Source of the DNA: Chloroflexota bacterium
GTDB lineage: Bacteria > Chloroflexota > Dehalococcoidia > Dehalococcoidales > JACPPQ01
Reading direction: 5' to 3'
DNA length: 40,620 bases
NCBI GenBank assembly: GCA_016190925.1
Contig: JACPPQ010000152.1
Span: forward strand, 1 to 40,620
The notes under the pieces are model-generated. The model saw nothing but the letters and a program-made list of their open reading frames with translations. It was not told where the DNA came from and did not search any database. Shown here in pieces: positions 7,757 to 16,082 of this stretch. The translations under genes were made by a program, and so were the position numbers. The stretch's first letter is position 1, and every line of letters starts with the position of its first letter.

Positions 7757-8668
7757 CTACTCAAGTGCAATCGTCCCGCTTTTTCCGCCGCTCTTTCTGG
7801 ACAGGCGAATTTCTTCGAGCCTCATACCCCGGTCGACCGCCTTGCACATATCATAGATGGTCAGTCCCGCAATGGCAACTGCGGTTAGCGCTTCCATTTC
7901 AACCCCGGTCTTGCCCGTGCTTTTCACCGCAGCAACAATTTCCACGGCGCTGTCAGCCTTATGCAAGACAAAATCGACCTTGGCCTCGGAGATTTGGATA
8001 GGGTGGCACAGAGGAATCAGAAAGGGTGTCTGCTTGGCCGCCATGATTCCGGCAATCCGGGCTACGGCGAGAACGTCCCCTTTGGGCATCCCCCCTTTGC
8101 TTATCATCTCGAAGGTCGAAGGCTGCATCCTGACCAGACCTTTTGCAACCGCTTCCCGCAGAGTGTCCGGCTTTTCTCCGATGTCCACCATGCGGGCACG
8201 GCCTGCCTCGTCCAGGTGGGTCAATTCCTTCTTCACCGGAACCCCGGACGTTTCCTTCTCCGCCGAGGGCGCAACCGCAGCAGCTTCAACTCGACCTGCC
8301 AATCCAAAAGCCAGCTCATGCGCATCCTTGTGAAAGGGACTGGTATTGCGGTAAGCCCACTCCCACCTGACCTTACGCTGTTTAACGGCCTGGTCAAGCT
8401 TCTCCCACAGGTCGACATTGGCTTTCCTCTGCCATCCCTGGGTCATACAGCCGAAGAGATACTGGCTGTCAGTGTGAACAACGACCTCCGAGTTTTGTGG
8501 AGTCTTGAGGATGCCTTCGAGGGCGGCGGTGATTTCCATGCGGTTGCTGGTGGTGTTTTTGGCGGTGCCGGAAAAGAGGTTTTTTTTACCGTCCTCAACG
8601 ATAACAACGCCCCAGCCACCCTGCCCCAGCCCCGGGTTATAGGCGCCGTCAGTATAGAGCTCAATCAA
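7757..8668 (-). CDS. moaC: Ribonuclease H / MoaC fusion protein
   Basis: Two domains are joined in one frame. Residues 1-125 are RNase HI-like: YTDGAYNPG (Asp7), MEITAALEG (Glu45) and HTDSQYLFG (Asp67) give three catalytic carboxylates. The usual GHxGH loop is absent and the fourth position reads DAHELA, placing His where most enzymes have Asp. Residues about 148-303 are MoaC, cyclic pyranopterin monophosphate synthase, the second step of molybdenum-cofactor synthesis: [29 protein letters not shown] and [12 protein letters not shown] are intact. The TTG at 8668 lies 2 nt after the moaA stop and follows AGGTAGGGGG; the longer frame from 8746 would overlap moaA by 76 nt. Translational coupling with moaA is likely. 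Confidence 0.88.
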   Translation of the reverse strand: MIELYTDGAYNPGLGQGGWGVVIVEDGKKNLFSGTAKNTTSNRMEITAALEGILKTPQNSEVVVHTDSQYLFGCMTQGWQRKANVDLWEKLDQAVKQRKVRWEWAYRNTSPFHKDAHELAFGLAGRVEAAAVAPSAEKETSGVPVKKELTHLDEAGRARMVDIGEKPDTLREAVAKGLVRMQPSTFEMISKGGMPKGDVLAVARIAGIMAAKQTPFLIPLCHPIQISEAKVDFVLHKADSAVEIVAAVKSTGKTGVEMEALTAVAIAGLTIYDMCKAVDRGMRLEEIRLSRKSGGKSGTIALE

Positions 8669-8670
8669 GT

Positions 8671-9654
8671 CTATCCCCCTACCTGAGAGAACGGGCGGTC
8701 TTTGGGCACTCGACCTTCTGACAGATGATGTTGGAGAGGCTTGCAAGCAGCAGCTTTTTCGATAAGGAGCTTCAACTCCTCCGATGATATGCCGCTGCGC
8801 AGGGGTTTTCGCAGGTCTATCTCATTCTCGGACAGCAGGCATGGCCGCAGTTTGCCATCGGAGGTAAGCCGCAGACGGTTGCACTGGAAGCAGAAATGTT
8901 CGGTGACCGGCGTAATGAAGCCCACTGTGCCCTTCGCGCCGGGAAAGCGGAAGTACTTCGCCGGGCCATTGCCGACCCCAGCCTGGCAGGGTTCAAGCTG
9001 CCCCAATGTTTCGATATTCTTCCTCATATCGTTCACGGACACAAAAGATGCAGCACTCGCACCGTCACCGAAGGGCATATGTTCGATAAACCGGATATGC
9101 CATTCATCGTCAATGGTTTTGGCGGCAAAATCGATAAGCTCATCATCGTTCATGCCAGCCATGACCACCACGTTAATCTTTACAGGTTTAAGCCCGGCGG
9201 ACTTCGCTGCCTTAATACCTTCCAGGACATCGGCAACACCGTATGCGCCACGCGTAATGGACCTGAAGCGTTCATCTTTGAGAGTGTCCAGGCTGACATT
9301 CACTCGACGCAAACCGGCCGATTTCAGCTCGGTGGCATAGCGGGCAAGGAGTATGCCATTGGTGGTCATGGAAATGTCATCGATTGCCTCTATGCCTGCC
9401 AGCATGCGGACCAGTTCCGGCAGTCCCAGTCGTACCAGGGGTTCGCCGCCGGTGAGCCTGACCTTGTTTATGCCTGCTGCTGCGGCCGCTTTAGCTACGG
9501 TATAAATCTCCTCGTAGGTGAGGATGTCCGCATGGGGCATGGGATGGATGCCATCGAGGGGCATACAGTAGGCGCAGCGCAGGTTACAGCGGTCGGTCAC
9601 GGAGATACGCAGGTAGTTGATGGGACGCTGGAAAGAGTCAGAAAGTCCGGTCAT
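8671..9654 (-). CDS. moaA: GTP 3',8-cyclase, radical SAM enzyme
   Basis: MoaA converts GTP to the cyclic precursor that MoaC turns into cPMP. The 327-residue protein has the radical-SAM cluster motif Cys23-x3-Cys27-x2-Cys30 (CNLRCAYC), the SAM-binding GGEPLVR segment, and the second MoaA-specific cluster ligands Cys255, Cys258 and Cys272. The C-terminus ends in Gly-Gly, which is needed for activity in MoaA. Its ATG overlaps the rdgB stop in an ATGA junction, and its stop is 2 nt before the RNase H/MoaC start, so all three are in one operon. Confidence 0.96.
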   Translation of the reverse strand: MTGLSDSFQRPINYLRISVTDRCNLRCAYCMPLDGIHPMPHADILTYEEIYTVAKAAAAAGINKVRLTGGEPLVRLGLPELVRMLAGIEAIDDISMTTNGILLARYATELKSAGLRRVNVSLDTLKDERFRSITRGAYGVADVLEGIKAAKSAGLKPVKINVVVMAGMNDDELIDFAAKTIDDEWHIRFIEHMPFGDGASAASFVSVNDMRKNIETLGQLEPCQAGVGNGPAKYFRFPGAKGTVGFITPVTEHFCFQCNRLRLTSDGKLRPCLLSENEIDLRKPLRSGISSEELKLLIEKAAACKPLQHHLSEGRVPKDRPFSQVGG

Positions 9655-10256
9655 GTCTGCTTACAACCTCCGAGCTTCTGAATCGCCCGAGGCACCTGCA
9701 TGGCTGCCCGCGCCCGGTGGCTGATACGGTTCTTAATTTCCAGAGGTAGCTCTGCCATAGTCTTATCGAACTCGGGGAGATAGAAAAGAGGGTCGTAGCC
9801 GAAGCCCTGTTCACCCCTCGGCTCAAAGGTGATAAAACCTCCGCACTCCCCCCGACAATATTCTACCACACCGTCAGGGGCAGCGACAGCGATGACGCAT
9901 TTGAAAGAGGCGGTGCGTTTTTCCCAGGGCACATCTTTCAATCGGGCCAAGAGGTAATTGCACCTATCACTGTCCGAGGCGTTTTCACCGGCGTATCTGG
10001 CAGATATGACTCCCGGCTCACCGTCCAAAGCGTCGACCCACAGCCCAGAATCATCGGCCAGTGTCAGTAGTCCGCTCTCGGCGGCAAGTATCGTAGCCTT
10101 CAACCTGGCATTCTCTTCTAGGCTCTTCCCCACCTCGGCTACCGCGGTACTGATTCCCTTCTCAGCCATTGTTACCAGCTTACAGGGAACGTCCACGAGC
10201 AGGCTCTTGTATTCGCGCACCTTGCCTTGATTATTGGTAGCCAGGAGGAGCTTCAT
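9651..10256 (-). CDS. rdgB: dITP/XTP pyrophosphatase (RdgB/HAM1)
   Basis: This house-cleaning enzyme hydrolyses non-canonical purine nucleoside triphosphates. The 201-residue protein starts MKLLLATNNQGKVREY, the family substrate-binding start, and has SLEENARLKA, LADDSGLWVDALDGEPGVISARYAG and GEQGFGYDPLFYLPEFDKTMAEL in family order, ending with ISHRARA. It sits 31 nt after fbp and overlaps moaA by 4 nt. No strong ribosome binding site is visible before its ATG. Confidence 0.95.
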   Translation of the reverse strand: MKLLLATNNQGKVREYKSLLVDVPCKLVTMAEKGISTAVAEVGKSLEENARLKATILAAESGLLTLADDSGLWVDALDGEPGVISARYAGENASDSDRCNYLLARLKDVPWEKRTASFKCVIAVAAPDGVVEYCRGECGGFITFEPRGEQGFGYDPLFYLPEFDKTMAELPLEIKNRISHRARAAMQVPRAIQKLGGCKQT

Positions 10257-10287
10257 TTTTAAGCTTTCAGCAGTCAGCTATCAGGCA

Positions 10288-11382
10288 TTATATCTTCTTG
10301 AACCGGGTCTTCAGTTTCTCTGCCACCTGGGGCATGGTGGTATACTCCATCTCATCCAGCGGCAGACGATGAGGCTCAAAGGGCCCGTGGTAGCGCATGT
10401 AATCGGCCACCTGGTTGGCCTTCTCGCGCGCCAGGTCAAAGGACTTATCAGCAAACATATCGCGCGGCCCGACCAGCTTTCCACTCGAAAGCTGGAAACC
10501 GGCTGCCGTGACCCTGGGCGGCCCGTCGAAGCGGCTGGGCGTGCTATCCGGAATGGAAACCGGCATAAGCGGCCCGTGGTGCGAGCCCCTCATCCATCCC
10601 TCGACCAGATGCGGAGTTGTGAACGGCTCCAGGACTTCTCCCACCGCCGGAAATGCTCCCTGACAGCGGACAATGCATACCGGGTCGTCTTTGCCAACAT
10701 ACCGTCCGGCAATGAGCGAGAGTTTCTGAGTGGAAGACACCGCCGCTATTTCATTGGCGGAGCGGCTGTAGACGGCTTTGACCGCGTATCTGCTCGGAGC
10801 GCCGATGAAGACCAGCAGGTCATAGATTTCTTCCGGGGCATTGAGCACTATTTTCTTGCTTTCCTTGACATCATGTACCTCGAAGGAAAAGCCACTGTGC
10901 ATGGTGGGAGCGATAACCAGGCCGATGGTGTTAAACGGGTCGGCAAACATTTTATAGAGTGGCAGGTTCCAACCCCCGGCTGAGGTCTTATCAGCCATGA
11001 AAACGATAACCGGCTCAGCCACCCTCTCCTCAAACTCCATCTCGGCCACCCCAGGCCCCATCCCTTTGACATTACCTGAAAAGGAATCTGCCAGAAGGTC
11101 CTGCCCTGCACCGTAAAGCTTTAGCTTCCTGGCAAGCTTGGTGCACTGGACAAAAGTGTCCCAGGCAAGTTTGTGGATTTTCCTATTTTCTTCGCCGTGT
11201 TCGTGGGTCATTATCAATTCCAGGTCATCGCCGCACTTGGTCACATGGTAATCGATGAGCAAACCTTCCTTCTTGGCCTTTGCCAGAAGCTCATTGGCTC
11301 TGGAGCAGATATCGGGATGGGACTCGGAATGCCCCACATAGCCTCCGATGTCCGCCTTGATTACGCTCAATGTGATTTTCAA
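10288..11382 (-). CDS. fbp: Bifunctional fructose-1,6-bisphosphate aldolase/phosphatase
   Basis: The 364-residue product matches the archaeal-type (class V) enzyme that both condenses triose phosphates and dephosphorylates FBP, the gluconeogenic path in many archaea and deep-branching anaerobes. It starts MKITLSVIKADIGGYVGHSESHPDI and has YHVTKCGDDLELIMTH, the substrate loop FMADKTSAGGWNLPLYKMFADPFNT and a C-terminal PFEPHRLPLDEMEYT. The start is TTG at 11382, 6 nt after AAGGAGG. It lies 36 nt downstream of cobO and 31 nt upstream of rdgB on the same strand, hence probably one operon. The single-enzyme route points to gluconeogenic growth on organic acids. Confidence 0.94.
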   Translation of the reverse strand: MKITLSVIKADIGGYVGHSESHPDICSRANELLAKAKKEGLLIDYHVTKCGDDLELIMTHEHGEENRKIHKLAWDTFVQCTKLARKLKLYGAGQDLLADSFSGNVKGMGPGVAEMEFEERVAEPVIVFMADKTSAGGWNLPLYKMFADPFNTIGLVIAPTMHSGFSFEVHDVKESKKIVLNAPEEIYDLLVFIGAPSRYAVKAVYSRSANEIAAVSSTQKLSLIAGRYVGKDDPVCIVRCQGAFPAVGEVLEPFTTPHLVEGWMRGSHHGPLMPVSIPDSTPSRFDGPPRVTAAGFQLSSGKLVGPRDMFADKSFDLAREKANQVADYMRYHGPFEPHRLPLDEMEYTTMPQVAEKLKTRFKKI

Positions 11383-11418
11383 AGTATCCCTCCTTCAGTT
11401 TTTGGCAATAGCGCAGTT

Positions 11419-12015
11419 CTAATATTCGATTCCTTTTCGCGCTTTTATCCCCTTATCGAAAGGATGCTTTACCTTCCGCACCTCGGTGACCAGGTCCGCC
11501 AGCTCAACCAGCTTGTCCGGCGCGTAACGTCCGGTAAAGATAAGCTCGACCTTCTGCGGCTTCTCCTCGACCAGCTTGACCACATCCTCAACTTCTATCA
11601 GATTCCAGGAGGTGGCAACGTTCACCTCATCCATTACCACGAGGTCATATTTCCCACTCATGACCGCCTCGCGAGCGGCATCCAGAGCCAGTTTCGCCTG
11701 CTCCTTCTCCTCCTGCTTGACTTTATGCGGATTACAGAAAGATGTAAGGCCATACTTGGCGACAGTTACGTTCGGCAGCGTAGGCAGTGTGGCAAATTCC
11801 CCGTAGGGATAATCGCCCTTCATGAAGAAGACGATGAAAACACGCAGCCCCTGACCTGCCGCGCGGAGCACTGTGCCCAGGGCAGCCGTAGTCTTCCCCT
11901 TGCCATCGCCGGTGAAAATCTGGACCAGTCCCCGTTCGAAGGGTTGAGAGGAGGGTTTGAATTCTGATAGTTTTTTGCCCAATAAGCCCCCAACAGGTGT
12001 GTATAGCCGAGGCAT
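11419..12015 (-). CDS. cobO: Cob(I)yrinic acid a,c-diamide adenosyltransferase (CobO/BtuR type)
   Basis: The enzyme attaches the adenosyl group to cobalt in making coenzyme B12, the cofactor of the acyl-CoA mutase encoded near 31-33 kb. The P-loop GLVQIFTGDGKGKTTAALGT, then GLRVFIVFFMKGDYPYGEF, DLVVMDEVNVA and VELIFTGRYAPDKLVELADLVTEV, are characteristic. The start is uncertain: ATG 12015 is used here, GTG 12051 lengthens it by 12 residues, and TTG 11982 has a GGGGG tract 4 nt upstream and would also fit the family length. It is first in the cobO-fbp-rdgB-moaA-moaC run and is preceded by a structured leader at 12085-12202. A small inverted repeat, TGTTAG/CTAACA, spans 12030-12050. Confidence 0.92.
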   Translation of the reverse strand: MPRLYTPVGGLLGKKLSEFKPSSQPFERGLVQIFTGDGKGKTTAALGTVLRAAGQGLRVFIVFFMKGDYPYGEFATLPTLPNVTVAKYGLTSFCNPHKVKQEEKEQAKLALDAAREAVMSGKYDLVVMDEVNVATSWNLIEVEDVVKLVEEKPQKVELIFTGRYAPDKLVELADLVTEVRKVKHPFDKGIKARKGIEY

Positions 12016-12084
12016 GAGTGTAGCTATCTTGTTAGTGTAGCAATCTAACACGATGATGTCAAGAAGGCGAATTGCGGAACAAAA

Positions 12085-12202
12085 TACCGGGGTGGATATG
12101 GCGCAAAAGAGATTGGCGCTCCCGAAACGGGATGAAGCCTGACGCCCCAGCCTTTTTCATTCTCTGAAGCTGGTACTTGAGCCGCGCTCCACCACCCCGG
12201 TA
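12085..12202 (-). ncRNA. Candidate structured leader RNA of the cobO operon
   Basis: An 11-bp perfect inverted repeat (CCACCCCGGTA at 12192-12202, TACCGGGGTGG at 12085-12095) closes a 118-nt region, extended inward by GCGC/GCGC (12184-12187 with 12101-12104). Inside are two hairpins: CCAGC/GCTGG at 12147-12173, with an inner TTCA/TGAA pairing, and GGCG/CGCC at 12115-12146 enclosing TCCCG-AAA-CGGGA. The minus-strand promoter at 12208-12216 would start transcription right at the outer helix, and the first possible cobO start lies 33 nt beyond. It does not match the cobalamin riboswitch motifs I know. The strand is inferred from the promoter. Confidence 0.5.
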
Positions 12203-12207
12203 GTAAT

Positions 12208-12216
12208 ATTATACCA
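12208..12216 (-). promoter_or_regulatory. Extended -10 promoter for the cobO operon
   Basis: On the minus strand the sequence reads TGGTATAAT, a perfect -10 with the extended TGn element, which can replace a -35 box; no good -35 is visible. The predicted start is near 12201, at the outer helix of the leader RNA. The same TGGTATAAT occurs before the toxin-antitoxin pair near 21000. Confidence 0.55.
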
Positions 12217-12266
12217 CTAATATAATCGGCAGTTGTCGCGGCCAGACATTCTGATAGCTTTACGTA

Positions 12267-12295
12267 TTGACAAGACGGAACTCGAGGGTTTACAT
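12267..12295 (+). promoter_or_regulatory. Promoter of the CorA-like gene
   Basis: TTGACA at 12267-12272 and TTACAT at 12290-12295 are separated by 17 bases. The start would fall near 12302, leaving about 40 nt before the chosen ATG 12342. Because this TTG belongs to the -35 box, it cannot be the start codon of the gene. Confidence 0.6.
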
Positions 12296-12341
12296 TTCTA
12301 CTGTTAAAATAATCATGACCAGTGTGAGTACGGAGGTCTGC

Positions 12342-13247
12342 ATGAGTGAAGAGGTCCGCCCCAATTCCAGGGACAGCGAGGTCCCGCCTGAAGCCAGCGG
12401 GAAGGGCGAGCGACTGTCTTTCAATGACCTGGCCTCATTTTCGAAAGCGGTGAAAACCGCAATGGGAGTAGTCTTAGATTTCGAGTCCATCATCACGCTG
12501 ACCACTAACTTCCTTGAGTCAACGGAGGAATACCTGATTCTGAACATAGTGGAGCGCGACGCCGTGGAACACAACAATCTGCTTTTCCTGGCAAGGGACT
12601 ACGCCTTTCTCTACTCAAAGAAGCCGCTACCACCGGAAGTTTACAAACCTTTCGAAGAAATCATCCCCCGGTCCTATGGCAGGGGCACCGTTCTTGCCTT
12701 CATTATACTTGAAAGGGTGCTTGACAGTTACAAACAGCATCTCGAATCCCTGGTTAATTCGCACAAAGCGCTGGAACAGGGGTTCGATTCAGAGAAATAT
12801 CGCGAGTTGACCATTGAATTCGAGCGGCTTGAAGACCGGCTGGAAGAGTTCCATGACCTGCTTCTCAGGCTCGAGGAAAGAAGTCACAAACAGGTGCAAA
12901 CCAAGTATATCTCCTTTGACTATCGGGTGCTGATGGCGGAAAGCGCCAGTACAGGGGGCAGGTGCAGACGCAGGTTCAGCATGTTGAGAGGACTGCAGCG
13001 TGACCACGAGCTTCAGGTTACTTCAGAGTTGAACAAGAGGCTTGAGAAACTCAACGATGTGGTGAAACGGCTTACCGCGCTCACCGTCATTCTGATGCTA
13101 CCCACGCTTATCGCCGCCCACTACGGGATGAACTTCACCTATATGCCGGAGCTACGCATGCCCTGGACATACCCGGCAGTCATAGTTTCCCAACTGGTGC
13201 TTATCATCACAGGCATAGTCATATTCAGGAAAATCGGGTGGCTCTAA
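12342..13247 (+). CDS. CorA-like divalent cation transporter
   Basis: The 301-residue protein has a long helical N-terminal region rich in charged residues (coiled coil around KALEQGFDSEKYRELTIEF and RLEDRLEEFHDLLLRLEERS) followed by two C-terminal membrane helices, LTVILMLPTLIAAHYGMNF and YPAVIVSQLVLIITGIVIF. The YGMNF motif at the end of the first helix is the selectivity signature of CorA magnesium/cobalt channels. The cytoplasmic domain is divergent from well-known CorA. ATG 12342 is chosen because GGAGG lies 5 nt upstream. It diverges from cobO; whether it carries Mg or Co cannot be told, though cobalt would fit a B12-dependent neighbour. Confidence 0.82.
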   Translation: MSEEVRPNSRDSEVPPEASGKGERLSFNDLASFSKAVKTAMGVVLDFESIITLTTNFLESTEEYLILNIVERDAVEHNNLLFLARDYAFLYSKKPLPPEVYKPFEEIIPRSYGRGTVLAFIILERVLDSYKQHLESLVNSHKALEQGFDSEKYRELTIEFERLEDRLEEFHDLLLRLEERSHKQVQTKYISFDYRVLMAESASTGGRCRRRFSMLRGLQRDHELQVTSELNKRLEKLNDVVKRLTALTVILMLPTLIAAHYGMNFTYMPELRMPWTYPAVIVSQLVLIITGIVIFRKIGWL

Positions 13248-13255
13248 ACACCAGC

Positions 13256-15919
13256 CTATTTCTTCAACAGCTTGAGGAAGGTGGTGTCTCTACCAAATAT
13301 CAAAGCCAGCAGCCAGTCCTGGACTATCCTGATGCGGTTATAGTTGCCGGTGACCAGTAAAAGGTAAGCGCCGACCCACACCAGCCGCGCCAGAAAACCG
13401 TATAGCCGCAGGCCGTGAAAGCGGAGCATAGCCCTGGAAGCACCCAGAGAGATAATCTCCGCTGTATTGGAATAGTGATAACTCCTCTTATCCCTGCCCC
13501 GGATTTCCGCAAGGATGTTGTGGGCAACCACTTTGGCCTGGCGCACTGCTATGTGTGCCCGTGGTGGCACAGGCCTGCCTGAGTCCGGCGTTTTAAAATG
13601 GGCGCAATCACCAACGGCATACACCCCGGGAACCCCGGGCACCTCCATGTGCTTGTTAACTACAACCCGGCCAATGTTATCCCTGTTCACAGGAAGAGCT
13701 GCTATCTGTGGATTAGCCACCACCCCGGTTACCCAGATAAGGGTGCCGGCCGGAATGATTTCGTTGCCGTTGAGCTCGACGCGGTCATGCCAGACCCGTG
13801 TAATCTGCGACCTCAACCTCACCTCAATCCCCATGCGCTGAAGCGACCTCATGGCATAGGCGCCGAGACTGGTGTGCAATTCAGCCATAATCTTGGATTC
13901 AGCTTCAACCAGAACAATTCGCACATTATCGGGGGCTATTGCCCTGTGAAACTTTATCAGGCTCCTGTGGATGAAGTCCCTCAGTTCGGTCACCAGCTGG
14001 ATGCCGGTATAGCCAGCACCGGAGATAATGAAAGTGACCAGTTGCCTCTGCCGTTCGGGGTTTTTCTCCATGCTGGCCTGTTCGAATACCTCGATGATAT
14101 GGTTTCTGAGCACCATCGAGTCGTAGATGGTTTTCAAAGTGAAGATGTTTCCGCCATCCTTTTGCACGGCATCCAGGTGCCGCGTATCAGCTACACTGCC
14201 CAGCGCCATGACCAGATAATCGAAGTCAAAGGTGCCACCGCTGGTGGTTACTTTTCGCTCTTTAAGGTCTATTTGTTGAACAGTTGCTTGCACAAAATTA
14301 AATCTGTCCCTCCAGTTCAGCCTCCTGATAGGATAGGCTACGTGCCGCGTCTCTATCACTCCCATGGCAACCTCATGTAAAAGGGGGGAAAAGAGAAAGA
14401 AGTTTTCATCACTTATCATGGTGGTTTCGACATTCTCATTACGATTTAGAGAGGGGACCAGTCGCCGCAGCACATAGGTCCCGCCAAACCCGCTGCCCAG
14501 TATCAGGACCTTCCTTCCACCCACATGAAGACGTTTTGGTCTCGTAGTCTCTTCTTTGCGAAACAGGCCTCTCAAACCTTCCGTAGCCAGCGCCATAGCA
14601 AGCCTGCTCAGAGAAAGCGGGTTAAGGGCCATCCATGCCATGCTCCTGTACCTGTAGTTGCCGGTGAGCATGCCCCACACCGCTCTGGTGAAAGGCTGCG
14701 GACCTCGCGCATTGTTCTGCTCGTCACCAATAAGACGGTGTTGTGCCAGAAAGAAGTTGCGGGAATTTTTGGCCTTATCATTTATGCCGAACAATATCCG
14801 CCCCCACCGGTTATCCCGCTCGATACTGTTGCAAAACGGCTTATAATGATGCTCGAAATCCTGGCGGGATATGCCGTGGGAGACTGCCGTGCGGGCAGCC
14901 TGGCGGGCGGTCAACAGGGAGGAGCCGATGCCATCCTTATACAACCTGGTGACTGCGGCATCGCCGACAGCGACAAAGCGGTCTGCGTAGTAGTTGCGAG
15001 CAGCGCTAACCGCCGCCCTGGAGCGGCAGCCGCAGACACGCTCATAGCGCTCCGGCAGCATGCTCTTGACGATATCCTGGTTTAAGAAGTCCATAACAGA
15101 GACGGGACGTTCCTTTCCGCTGCTGAGTACCGAAACGCTCATAAAGGGTCCCTTGGGTACCAGCGTGCCGAAAACCATTCCCGAATGGGGAAGAAAAAAG
15201 GCATGCGCCGAGTTACCCAGGAGCGCCTGCACCTCGGCGGTCCCGACATAAAGCTCATCCTGGGCCAGCGCCTGCGTTCGCGGAGGAACATAATTGACCC
15301 CATCGACCTGGACAGGCTTGGAATTTACCCCCGATGCCAGCACCACCAGGTCGTGCTCAAGCTTTTGGCCTTCAACCTCTATCGCCGCCTCTTCGCCACC
15401 AAAGACACGGGATACCATCTTACCTTCCACCCTTGCTCCGCGTTTCTCGGCCTCACCCAGAAGCCAGCCGTCGAAGCTAACAGGTTTGTCATAGTGTGAT
15501 ATCCGAGGACCGCAGCCACGATAGACGCTGGCAATAGTGAGACCTTTCTCAGGATTATTGATGCTGATTGAGATGTAGGGGCTGTGGACGGCATAGTTTT
15601 CCACTTTGCTCTGGATTATCTCCTCAGGCACTTTCAGGCCAAGCTCACCCAGGTTACGAAGCAGAGACATGGAGAGGATTCCGGCGCAGCCCTTGCATCC
15701 CTTTGGGCCAAGTTCGCAGAAATTGCGCTGCTGGTAGATGGTGATGTCCGGCCGGATACCTCTTTCGGCGGCGTAGCGGAGGAGGTAGAGCGCAAAAAAG
15801 CTTCCCGCAGGGCCGCCGCCAATGATGGCAACCTTCGAGCCGTTTCCCAGTTTAGTCATATTTTTGTCCATGTCTAATTCACGAAACGCATATGCTCCAA
15901 TATTATCATAGTAGCTCAT
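13256..15919 (-). CDS. Two-flavoprotein fusion: geranylgeranyl-reductase-like plus NDH-2-like
   Basis: One 887-residue frame joins two complete FAD enzymes. Residues about 28-400 carry an FAD fold with VAIIGGGPAGS (34-39), a Cys cluster (68, 75, 78 in ELGPKGCKGCAG context) and DRFVAVGDAAVTRLYKDGIGSS at 314-334, as in geranylgeranyl reductases. Residues about 470-887 resemble type-2 NADH dehydrogenase: VLILGSGFGG (475-480), FLFSPLLHEVAMG, a second nucleotide fold FIISGAGYTGIQL (634-639), GVYAVGDCAHF, and a hydrophobic C-terminal anchor (LARLVWVGAYLLLVTGN). A tandem AATGAGCTAC duplication overlaps the start, and no strong ribosome binding site is seen; ATG 15871 is an alternative. The gene follows a UbiE-like methyltransferase on the same strand, suggesting a role with membrane isoprenoids or quinones. 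Confidence 0.85.
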   Translation of the reverse strand: MSYYDNIGAYAFRELDMDKNMTKLGNGSKVAIIGGGPAGSFFALYLLRYAAERGIRPDITIYQQRNFCELGPKGCKGCAGILSMSLLRNLGELGLKVPEEIIQSKVENYAVHSPYISISINNPEKGLTIASVYRGCGPRISHYDKPVSFDGWLLGEAEKRGARVEGKMVSRVFGGEEAAIEVEGQKLEHDLVVLASGVNSKPVQVDGVNYVPPRTQALAQDELYVGTAEVQALLGNSAHAFFLPHSGMVFGTLVPKGPFMSVSVLSSGKERPVSVMDFLNQDIVKSMLPERYERVCGCRSRAAVSAARNYYADRFVAVGDAAVTRLYKDGIGSSLLTARQAARTAVSHGISRQDFEHHYKPFCNSIERDNRWGRILFGINDKAKNSRNFFLAQHRLIGDEQNNARGPQPFTRAVWGMLTGNYRYRSMAWMALNPLSLSRLAMALATEGLRGLFRKEETTRPKRLHVGGRKVLILGSGFGGTYVLRRLVPSLNRNENVETTMISDENFFLFSPLLHEVAMGVIETRHVAYPIRRLNWRDRFNFVQATVQQIDLKERKVTTSGGTFDFDYLVMALGSVADTRHLDAVQKDGGNIFTLKTIYDSMVLRNHIIEVFEQASMEKNPERQRQLVTFIISGAGYTGIQLVTELRDFIHRSLIKFHRAIAPDNVRIVLVEAESKIMAELHTSLGAYAMRSLQRMGIEVRLRSQITRVWHDRVELNGNEIIPAGTLIWVTGVVANPQIAALPVNRDNIGRVVVNKHMEVPGVPGVYAVGDCAHFKTPDSGRPVPPRAHIAVRQAKVVAHNILAEIRGRDKRSYHYSNTAEIISLGASRAMLRFHGLRLYGFLARLVWVGAYLLLVTGNYNRIRIVQDWLLALIFGRDTTFLKLLKK

Positions 15920-16082
15920 TGTAGCTCATTGGAGCGTAAGATTGCCAGTAGAGGGGAGTTTTGCATAAGAATCAGCGTGAAGTTGACAGCCACGACAGCC
16001 GGTGAAGTTGTTTGTTCAGAAGAACAAGAAAGGCTAATGAAATCGAACACGAGGAAGCGGTTAGACGAAGCCGATTTAGCTA

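Noticed and set aside
8669-8746. Longer start of the RNase H/MoaC fusion at 8746
   Set aside because: It would overlap the moaA 3' end by 76 nt in another frame; the TTG at 8668 after AGGTAGGGGG gives a normal RNase H N-terminus.
12085-12202. Cobalamin riboswitch before cobO
   Set aside because: Position and gene fit, but I find neither the conserved B12-box (AGYCAGGAGACCUGCC-like) nor GCCACUG-type core on either strand; kept as an unassigned structured RNA instead.
12267-12341. Longer CorA reading frame from TTG 12267
   Set aside because: The TTG is part of a TTGACA -35 box 17 bases from TTACAT, and ATG 12342 has a perfect GGAGG at good distance.
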